Positions 1-7,862 of a stretch of 11,105 bases of DNA are shown in pieces. The stretch is from Pseudomonadota bacterium (lineage in GTDB: Bacteria > Myxococcota > Myxococcia > Myxococcales > Myxococcaceae): assembly GCA_023424585.1 (NCBI GenBank), contig JAFADT010000060.1, positions 1 to 11,105 on the forward strand. The letters are read 5' to 3'. Under the pieces are notes generated by a model that worked only from the letters and a program-made list of their open reading frames with translations, was not told where the DNA came from and ran no database searches. How positions within the stretch are numbered: position 1 is the stretch's first letter; each line of letters starts with the position of its first letter. The position numbers and the translations under genes were made by a program.

Positions 1-1539
<1,539 letters not shown>

Positions 1540-1549
1540 CCGCGGGGGC

Positions 1550-1584
1550 GCGGCGTGGGCTTCAGAGGTTGAAGCCCACGTTGC
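1550..1584. terminator. Hairpin between convergent genes, overlapping the minus-strand stop codon
   Basis: CGTGGGCTTCA at 1554-1564 and TGAAGCCCACG at 1570-1580 form a perfect 11-bp stem with a 5-base loop. Read as plus-strand RNA, two G-U pairs and two more Watson-Crick pairs extend it to about 15 bp (1550-1564 with 1570-1584). It lies 10 bases after the otsAB stop and contains the last codons and stop of the minus-strand gene. No T-run follows on either strand, so it is not a classical intrinsic terminator. It may act as a bidirectional transcription block or as a 3'-end stabiliser. The structure is seen directly; the role is inferred. Confidence 0.5.
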
Positions 1585-3859
1585 CCACGGAGATGCTGGG
1601 CCCGAAGATGAAGGACCACTTGCTGGACGGCACCACGGTGTCGGTGGAGGGGTCTCCGCTGGTGCGCCGGGTGATGTCGCCCCGGAACTCGCGGGCGATC
1701 CACGCCTGCGCCCCCACCGCCGCGCCCGGGCCGATGGGCACGCGCAGGCCCAGGCCCAGCACGGCTGCGAGCGTGGGCGGGAACTGGATCTCCCCCGACT
1801 GCGGCACCAGGCCCAGGCCCATCAGCCCCAGCTCGATGCCCAGGAGGCGCTCCTGGCCCTCGTTGTTGAGCAGGGCCAGGCGCGACAGCACGCCGAAGTT
1901 GATGGCCAGCTGTCCCGAGGGCTGCGTCGCGCGGTAGAGGCCCGCGGGGATGGTGGCCATGGTGTAGAGGCGGAACATGCCGCCGCGCACGATGGCGGTC
2001 CACTGCGCGGACGGCAGGCCCGTGCGGTCCACCGTGGAGAGGGCGTAGCGGGACTCGTCCGCGACGTGCGCCACCTGCACGAGGATGCGGTCGTACTGGC
2101 CCAGGTTGCCCTGCACGGGGATGACGCGCATCTCCCCCTTGGGGCGCAGGAACAGGCGCTGGTCCACGCCGCTCTCGCCCCGCGTGGAGCCGTCCGACTT
2201 CGTCACGGTGACGCGCAGGGTGATTTCCTGGTTGCCCTCCTCCGGCGTGAGGCGCTCGCGGTGGATGATGACGCGGCAGGTGTTGCGCATGGCGTAGTCC
2301 ACCCGGTGCGGGCGGCTGGGCGTGAGCTTCTCGTCGTTGCCCTCCTTGTCCGCGCAGACGAAGTCCACCAGGTTCTCCACGTTGGTGGGCACGCTGGCCT
2401 CGCGCACCGCGCGCTGCACGCGCTCGTCGGTGAGGAAGAGGTCGGACGTGGCCAGCTCCGCCGGCAGCGTGGGCAGCCGGTAGCCGAAGCGCAGCGACAC
2501 GAAGCCGCCCGCGGTGGCCTCGCCCTGGACGAGCGTGGCGGACTCGCGCGTCGTCACGGTGTAGGCGCCGCTCAGCGGCCGCAGCACGAAGCGGCCCAGG
2601 CCGCCGTTGGACGCCACCGTCACCTCCGCCGGGCGGTTGGTGGGCACGAAGTCGATGGTGCCGTGGCCGGGCAGCTCCAGCGTCGCGCGGGGGACGGGCG
2701 CGGCCTGCGTGTCCGCCGTCTCCGACGCCACCACCGTGCCGTCCACGCGCGAGGTGATGGCGGTGACGGTCACCTGGGGCTCGTTGGTGCCGCTGGTGCG
2801 CAGCAGCACGTAGGTGCCGTCCTGCGCCTTCACCACGCGCTCCACCCGCACGCGCGCGCCGTTCACCGTCCACAGGAGGCCGCGCGGGTCGTGCGCGCAG
2901 GACGCGTCCAGGCGCATCACCAGCCCGGAGTTCTCCGCGTCGCGCAGCACCGTGCCCTCCACCGCGGAGATGGGGCACGCGAGCACGGGCAGCGTCTCCG
3001 CGAAGGAGGTCTCCAGCGCGTCGCCCTTCGCGAAGAACACGCGCGGCGCCAGCCGCAGGCGCAGGCTCACCGTGGGGTTCAGCCCCGGCACGTTGCGGAT
3101 GGACACGGCGCCCTCCGCCACCTCGCAGCGCGCGGTGCCGCAGTCCACGGACGCGATGGCCTCCGAGTGCGTCACCGCCGCGTAGCCGGGGCCCTTGGAC
3201 AGGTCCACGCCGGAGGACTGCACCAGGGGCCGCGTGAGCACGGTGCGGCCGGGGCGCAGGTGGAAGTACGCGTCGTCCAGGAAGCGCCCGTTGGCGTCGT
3301 ACGTCGTCACGCCCGCGCCCCTGCGGCCGTAGGGGGGCACCCACGACAGCGTCGCGTCCGTGGGCAGGCCGGGCGTCAGCGGGACGACGCACTCGTTGGG
3401 GCCGTTGGGCTCCAGACAGACGTCCTGGCCGTCCAGGAGGCCCGTCTTCGGATCCACGCCGCGCGGCGTCCCGGACCAGGCGATGGCCACGTTCTTCAGG
3501 CCCAGGCCCTTGAGCTCCAGGCGCCCGTCGTCCGGGTAGAACGTGGTGGCGGCGCTGTCGATGCGGGGGAAGGGCCCGGTGGCCAGCACCACCACGGTGT
3601 CGGTGGCCGTGGCGCAGGAGGTCTCGTCGGCGGCGACCTTCAGCTCCAGCGCGCGGCTGGTGTCGTCCGCGCGCGTGGGCGGCTTGAGCGTGCGGCCCTC
3701 CGGCCCCAGCACCCAGCCGCCGCGCACGGGGCCGCACAGCACGCCCTTGGGGATGACCTCCACCGCCCGGCCGCCTTCGGGGACCTGGACGACGGGGGCG
3801 GCGGTGGCGGCCGTCGCCACCAGCAGGCAGCCAAGGACGAGCGCGCGTGCAGGGTGCAT
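1562..3859 (-). CDS. Exported cysteine-rich beta protein with probable C-terminal outer-membrane barrel, function unknown
   Basis: I do not recognise a named family in these 765 residues. The N-terminus is a Sec signal peptide (short basic start, hydrophobic core of about residues 7-19, likely cleavage near A20-A21). C11 lies too early for a lipobox. The mature part has ten cysteines: 42, 82, 148, 157, 240, 245, 295, 321, 502 and 528. They fall into five sequence-adjacent pairs, which suggests disulfides outside the cytoplasm. Residues about 25-620 read as a series of beta-rich, Ig-like segments with no enzyme motif I can see. From about residue 628 to the end, short alternating hydrophobic strands rich in Gly (for example LLGIELGLMGLGL and LAAVLGLGLRV), ending in SISVGNVGFNL, resemble a small outer-membrane beta-barrel. 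The ATG at 3859 is the first possible start after an in-frame TGA at 3893-3895 and gives the full signal peptide. Probably second gene of an operon with the DUF3857/transglutaminase gene, 84 bases upstream. A structural or anchoring envelope role is inference. Confidence 0.88.
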   Translation of the reverse strand: MHPARALVLGCLLVATAATAAPVVQVPEGGRAVEVIPKGVLCGPVRGGWVLGPEGRTLKPPTRADDTSRALELKVAADETSCATATDTVVVLATGPFPRIDSAATTFYPDDGRLELKGLGLKNVAIAWSGTPRGVDPKTGLLDGQDVCLEPNGPNECVVPLTPGLPTDATLSWVPPYGRRGAGVTTYDANGRFLDDAYFHLRPGRTVLTRPLVQSSGVDLSKGPGYAAVTHSEAIASVDCGTARCEVAEGAVSIRNVPGLNPTVSLRLRLAPRVFFAKGDALETSFAETLPVLACPISAVEGTVLRDAENSGLVMRLDASCAHDPRGLLWTVNGARVRVERVVKAQDGTYVLLRTSGTNEPQVTVTAITSRVDGTVVASETADTQAAPVPRATLELPGHGTIDFVPTNRPAEVTVASNGGLGRFVLRPLSGAYTVTTRESATLVQGEATAGGFVSLRFGYRLPTLPAELATSDLFLTDERVQRAVREASVPTNVENLVDFVCADKEGNDEKLTPSRPHRVDYAMRNTCRVIIHRERLTPEEGNQEITLRVTVTKSDGSTRGESGVDQRLFLRPKGEMRVIPVQGNLGQYDRILVQVAHVADESRYALSTVDRTGLPSAQWTAIVRGGMFRLYTMATIPAGLYRATQPSGQLAINFGVLSRLALLNNEGQERLLGIELGLMGLGLVPQSGEIQFPPTLAAVLGLGLRVPIGPGAAVGAQAWIAREFRGDITRRTSGDPSTDTVVPSSKWSFIFGPSISVGNVGFNL

Positions 3860-3871
3860 GTCCCTGCTAAA

Positions 3872-3907
3872 GCACGGAGGGCCGCGTCCGGGTCAAGCCC
3901 TCCGTGC
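3872..3907 (-). promoter_or_regulatory. Perfect 11-bp hairpin between the DUF3857 gene and the next gene
   Basis: On the minus strand GCACGGAGGGC (3907-3897) pairs perfectly with GCCCTCCGTGC (3882-3872) across a 14-base loop. The second arm is followed by only three T residues and ends 12 bases before the ATG at 3859. It lies 36 bases after the stop of the upstream gene. It could be a weak intrinsic terminator or attenuator that lowers expression of the downstream gene, an RNA-processing or stability element, or a structure controlling translation. The first arm contains GGAGG and the second contains CCTCC, so a Shine-Dalgarno-like sequence is locked in the stem. The pairing is directly visible; the function is not. 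Confidence 0.6.
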
Positions 3908-3943
3908 GACTCGGCGGCGGGCAGGCGCCGGGAGTGTCCGTGA

Positions 3944-6900
3944 TTACCGTGAAGCCGTCTTCTGCCCCGGCCCCTGGAGGAGGATGCGGCGGCCGAAGGC
4001 GCGGTCCACGCGGCCCAGGAACTCACGGAACTGCGGGTACTCGTCCGCCTTGATGCGCGCGACGGTGAGGGCCACCTCGCCGTCGGCGACGAGCGCGCCG
4101 TTCTCCACGCGGTAGCTGAGCTTCACGCGGCCGAACTTCGTGGTCTCCTCCACCGCCTGCGGCATGTCCGCCACGGTGTAGCCACCGGGCAGCGTGTAGC
4201 GCAGCTTGAAGGTGTTCACCCAGGGGCTCTGCATCACCAGGTCGAAGCGGCGCTCGGCGAGCGACGCGTAGGCCTGCTGGTACGTGCGCCCCGTGCCGAA
4301 GGGCAGGAAGCGCAGGCTGCCGCCGGGCAGCACCTCCGCGTAGCGCGGGATGCCCATGGCGAAGCCCAGCGTCACGTCGTCGTCCAGGCGGGTGGTGTCG
4401 CTGAGCTTCACCTCGCGCACGGTGAGGCCGGGGAAGCTCTGCGCCCACGCGCGCTCGAAGGTGGACTTGCGCGTGGACTCCGGGCGGTACGCGCGGCGGT
4501 AGTCCGGCGCGGACTGGCCGGACACGCTGCTCTCGCCCTTCACGTCCGCGCCGCCGTCCGGACGCAGCGCCACGTCCATGGTCAGCGTTGTCTTGTTGTC
4601 GTCCGCCTTCGCCTCCGGCGTGGTGAGGAAGGTGCTGGTCCCGTTGGGGTCCACCACCAGCACGTTGGCCACGCGGTCCGCGCTCGGCAGCTCCTTGGCG
4701 CCGTGGAACTCCGCGGTGCCGTCCAGGTACAGGTCGAACCTGGGCACGTACGCGATGGCGTGGTTGAAGGCCGCCAGCGACGCGGGCTCCGCGTCCAGCG
4801 AGCCCAGGTTGCGCATGCGCAGGAGCACCAGCCGGCTGTCCACGCCCGCCACCTTCAGCATGGCGTGGATGAGGCTCGCCTTGTCCTTGCAGTCGCCGAA
4901 GCGGCGCGCGAGCACGCGGTCCACGCGATACGGCTTGAAGCCGTGGATGCCGAACTCCAGCGCCACGTAGCGGGTGTTGGTGACGACGAAGGCGTAGATG
5001 GCGCGCACCACGGCCAGCTGGTCCTTGCGGTCCACGCCGGTGAGCACCTGGTCCACCGTGGCCTTCAGCTCCGCGTTGGGCTGGAGCTGGTCCCGCACCA
5101 GGCCCCACCAGTAGTGGCCCACCTGGTCCCACGTCTTGTACGTGGAGATGTGCAGGTTCTGGGCGACCTCCGCCCAGCCCGGCATGCCCGGCTCTGGCAC
5201 CACCTTGGAGACGTGCTTCGCGCCGAAGCGGTACACGGTGCGGCCGGACTCGGGGGACTCCTGCTGCTGGTCCACGCCCGCCAGGCGGCTCTTGTTCCAG
5301 TACAGCGGCCGCTCCTGGGGCATGTCCACGACGTACTGGAAGCGCACCTTCGGGTAGACGCCCTGCACGCTCTCCACGTCGCCCCAGTAGTCCGACAGCA
5401 GGTTGTCCTGCGCGGTGTCGTCCAGGCGGTAGGTGAGCTCCAGCGTGTCCCCGGCGGCGAGCGACGGGAACGACAGGATGCGCGCGCGGGCGTCGTAGTA
5501 CATGCCCGTCCAGGGCTCGTTGATGTTGCGGTCCGCGTCGCCGTAGCTGTCCACCACGGAGCCGTCCGGCTTGGTCACGCGGGCGCGCAGCACGCGCACC
5601 TCCTGGCGGTCCGGCGAGTACGTCACCGGCACGCTGCGGAACGCGTCCACGCCGCGCTGGTTGTACACGCGCACCACCACCTGCTGGAGGCGGCTGGACA
5701 GGCCGCTCTTCTGCACGCGCACGTAGGTGTTGTCCACGAGGTACAGGGCGTCCTCGTTCATGTAGCCCTCGGCCTCCCTGGCCAGGGGCTTCGCGTCCAC
5801 CAGGTACTGGGTGCCGGCGCTCTCGGACTCGCCCTTGAGGGTGCGCAGGGCCTCCTTGAGGCCGGGGTTCTGCGGGCGCAGCACCAGCGACTTCTCGAAG
5901 GCGGCCAGGGCGGGCTCGCGCTGGCCGGCGGCGAGCAGCGCGCGGCCCTCGCGCTCGTACACCTCCGGCTCGTCCGGGGAGAGGGCCTTGGCCTCCGTGA
6001 AGAGGGCGGCGGCCTCCTCCACGGCGCCGTTGGCGGCCTTGAGCTCCGCCAGCCGCACGCGGCTGCCGTTGTCGAAGGGGTTCAGGTCGGTGAGCTTCGC
6101 GTACTCGCGCTCGGCGGCGTCCACCTTGCCCGCGTCCGCGAGCATGGAGGCCAGCTGCCGGCGGGTGTTGGCGTCGTCGTAGCGCAGCGCCAGCGCCACG
6201 CGCATGCGGTCCATGGCCTCCTGGTCGCGGTCCAGCTGGCGGGACGCCGCGGCGGCCACGCGCACCACGCGGGGCACGCGCGGCTGCTGGCGGAAGGCCT
6301 CCTCCACCAGCGCGTGCGCCCGGGCGCGCTCACCCATGGCCTCCGCCGCGCGGGCGAGCAGCAGCCGCGCGCCCGGCACGTTGCGGCCGTCCTCCACCTC
6401 CAGGAGGGGGGCGAGCAGCGGCTGCACGCGCTCCGGGTGGCCGCGGTCCATCTCGTGGTCCGCCAGCGCCAGGCGCGCGGGGGCGTAGGTGGGGTCCGCC
6501 TTCAGGGCGGCCTCCAGGAAGCGGCGGCGCTCGTTGAGGTCGTCCGTCTGGGTGTTGGCGGCCAGGACCTGGAGGCGCGCGTCGCTGGGGGCGCTCTCCG
6601 CCGCGAGCGCGGCCTCGGCGGAGGCGGTGTGCTCGCGCTCGTCATAGGCGCGGAAGAAGGACAGCACCTGGGCGTAGTCGCCGCGCAGCTGGGCGTCGTC
6701 CGGCTTCTTCTCCACCAGCGCGCGCAGCGCCGAGGTCAGCGTGGGCAGGGGCTGCGGCGCGGGCGCGGGCATGCGCTCCAGGGCGGGGGCCCTGGCGGGC
6801 AGCGAGGCGCGGGCGGACGCGGACTCCGAGCGCAGGTAGAAGCCCAGCGGGCCGGACTCCTGGCACACCTTCAGCAGCACGCGGTTGAGGCCCTTCTTGA

Positions 6901-7606
6901 GCTTCACGGACACGCGCGTCTGGTCCGGGCGGGGCAGGTTGTAGCGGTCCTCCTTGGACGCGAGCTGCCCGTTCACCCACAGGCGGTAGCCACCGGAGGT
7001 GCCCAGGCCCAGCGCCACGCGCGAGTCCTGCGGCACCTCCAGCCAGGTGAGCGCGTACGCCACGGACTCCTTGTTGGGGCGCACCGCGGTGGCCAGGTCC
7101 ACGTAGCCGTCCGCGGACGTGACGGACAGCTTGCGCCAGGTGGCCTCGTGGCCCTTGGCGCCGGGGTAGCGCGCGGTGAGGTCCAGGTTGGCGGCCTCCG
7201 GGCCGAAGTCCGTGTCGCAGCCGGCCTTGCCCTCGTTCTCGAAGCCGCCCACGACGTAGTAGTCGTTGATGAAGCCCAGCCACTGGCGGACCTCGTTGGC
7301 GCGCACCATGCGGCCGCGCGAGCGCTCCGCGTCCATGAGCAGCAGCTGCGCGGTGGTGCGCGTGTTCGGGTCGGACGCGCGGCGGGACGCGATCTGCTGG
7401 TAGGTGCTCACCAGCGGGGTGAGGTCCTCCACGTCATCCACCAGCGCGTGCATGCGCAGGAGGGCGGCGCCGCCGCGTGGCGAGTTGGCGGCCTTGACGG
7501 CCTCGGCCGCGTACTCGCGGGCCCGGTCGTCCGCGTTCGGCTTCGCGAGCCCCAGCACGGGGCAGGTGAGCACGACAAGTGCGGCCAGCGATGTGAAACG
7601 CGACAT
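3944..7606 (-). CDS. Exported TPR / DUF3857 / transglutaminase-like protein
   Basis: A 1220-residue protein with a Sec signal peptide (MSRFTSLAALVVLTCPVLGLA, likely cut before K22). Residues about 113-260 look like a jelly-roll or galactose-binding-like domain (GGYRLWVNGQ, then KKGLNRVLLKV and GFYLR). Residues about 290-595 are helical TPR-type repeats, for example around LNPFDN and LSPDEPEVYEREGRALLAAG. A DUF3857 domain covers about 605-790 (YLVDNTYVRVQ, then TKPDGSVVDSY). A transglutaminase-like fold follows at about 865-965, with a complete triad: C906 (RRFGDCKDKAS), H949 (AAFNHAIAY) and D962 (LYLDGTAEF). A beta-rich C-terminal domain ends with DEYPQFREFLGRVDRAF. The DUF3857-plus-transglutaminase order is established for this family, whose role is poorly known. 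Members could crosslink, cleave or modify periplasmic or surface proteins. The ATG is supported by GAGGAGA four bases upstream. Preceded by the terminator of the chitinase gene, so it probably has its own promoter, and followed after 84 bases by the 765-residue gene. Domain calls are by eye; the active-site call is strong. Confidence 0.93.
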   Translation of the reverse strand: MSRFTSLAALVVLTCPVLGLAKPNADDRAREYAAEAVKAANSPRGGAALLRMHALVDDVEDLTPLVSTYQQIASRRASDPNTRTTAQLLLMDAERSRGRMVRANEVRQWLGFINDYYVVGGFENEGKAGCDTDFGPEAANLDLTARYPGAKGHEATWRKLSVTSADGYVDLATAVRPNKESVAYALTWLEVPQDSRVALGLGTSGGYRLWVNGQLASKEDRYNLPRPDQTRVSVKLKKGLNRVLLKVCQESGPLGFYLRSESASARASLPARAPALERMPAPAPQPLPTLTSALRALVEKKPDDAQLRGDYAQVLSFFRAYDEREHTASAEAALAAESAPSDARLQVLAANTQTDDLNERRRFLEAALKADPTYAPARLALADHEMDRGHPERVQPLLAPLLEVEDGRNVPGARLLLARAAEAMGERARAHALVEEAFRQQPRVPRVVRVAAAASRQLDRDQEAMDRMRVALALRYDDANTRRQLASMLADAGKVDAAEREYAKLTDLNPFDNGSRVRLAELKAANGAVEEAAALFTEAKALSPDEPEVYEREGRALLAAGQREPALAAFEKSLVLRPQNPGLKEALRTLKGESESAGTQYLVDAKPLAREAEGYMNEDALYLVDNTYVRVQKSGLSSRLQQVVVRVYNQRGVDAFRSVPVTYSPDRQEVRVLRARVTKPDGSVVDSYGDADRNINEPWTGMYYDARARILSFPSLAAGDTLELTYRLDDTAQDNLLSDYWGDVESVQGVYPKVRFQYVVDMPQERPLYWNKSRLAGVDQQQESPESGRTVYRFGAKHVSKVVPEPGMPGWAEVAQNLHISTYKTWDQVGHYWWGLVRDQLQPNAELKATVDQVLTGVDRKDQLAVVRAIYAFVVTNTRYVALEFGIHGFKPYRVDRVLARRFGDCKDKASLIHAMLKVAGVDSRLVLLRMRNLGSLDAEPASLAAFNHAIAYVPRFDLYLDGTAEFHGAKELPSADRVANVLVVDPNGTSTFLTTPEAKADDNKTTLTMDVALRPDGGADVKGESSVSGQSAPDYRRAYRPESTRKSTFERAWAQSFPGLTVREVKLSDTTRLDDDVTLGFAMGIPRYAEVLPGGSLRFLPFGTGRTYQQAYASLAERRFDLVMQSPWVNTFKLRYTLPGGYTVADMPQAVEETTKFGRVKLSYRVENGALVADGEVALTVARIKADEYPQFREFLGRVDRAFGRRILLQGPGQKTASR

Positions 7607-7610
7607 CCGT

Positions 7611-7617
7611 TCTCCTC
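7611..7617 (-). promoter_or_regulatory. Ribosome binding site of the DUF3857/transglutaminase gene
   Basis: On the minus strand GAGGAGA is followed by ACGG and then the ATG at 7606. This is a strong Shine-Dalgarno at good spacing and fixes that start. Confidence 0.8.
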
Positions 7618-7789
7618 GAGTATCGGCGGCGCCCGGGGGCAGACAGGGGGCGATGAGGCCAGTGAACAGGCGGACCCGTCACGGCCTTCCCCTGCATGCG
7701 GCCCCGGACGGCGGGCAGGCAACCCATCCGGGCCCCACTCTATGCCGGACCGGTGTGGGGCGGGGTGGGCCCGTGGAGGCCAGGGCGCG
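7618..7789 (-). promoter_or_regulatory. Leader and presumed promoter region of the DUF3857 gene
   Basis: This is the GC-rich non-coding stretch between the chitinase terminator and the Shine-Dalgarno of the DUF3857 gene. Because the upstream terminator looks strong, the promoter for the 7606-1562 gene pair should lie here. I could not find a convincing sigma-70 (-35/-10) or sigma-54 (GG/GC) element. A weak inverted repeat, CCCCAC at 7733-7738 with GTGGGG at 7755-7760, is present but unremarkable at this GC content. The promoter call rests on position only. Confidence 0.3.
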
Positions 7790-7835
7790 AAAACGCACAG
7801 GGCCGGCGCGGGCGTGGATGCCCGTGCCGGCCCTG
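7790..7835 (-). terminator. Rho-independent terminator of the nagA-chitinase unit
   Basis: Read on the minus strand, CAGGGCCGGCACGGGC (7835-7820) pairs with GCCCGCGCCGGCCCTG (7813-7798). This is a 16-bp stem with a single C-A mismatch and a 6-base loop. Four bases later comes a run of four T residues (7793-7790). It begins 27 bases after the chitinase stop codon. Stem strength, position and T-run all fit an intrinsic terminator. Confidence 0.85.
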
Positions 7836-7862
7836 GGGGCGCCCTGTCGCTGGGGGCCGCCG

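Noticed and set aside
3827..3829. C11 of the 765-residue protein as a lipoprotein cysteine
   Set aside because: Only about five hydrophobic residues precede it, too short for a lipoprotein signal. The hydrophobic stretch continues past it to a normal Sec cleavage site.
3869..3898. Possible leader peptide starting TTG right after GGAGGG in the hairpin (nine codons, ending TAG)
   Set aside because: Only two bases separate GGAGG from the TTG, too close for normal initiation, and the sequence has no regulatory codon pattern.
2066..3943. Open frame of 625 codons on the plus strand opposite the 765-residue gene
   Set aside because: Ala/Arg/Gly/His-biased shadow of the minus-strand gene, with no recognisable feature.
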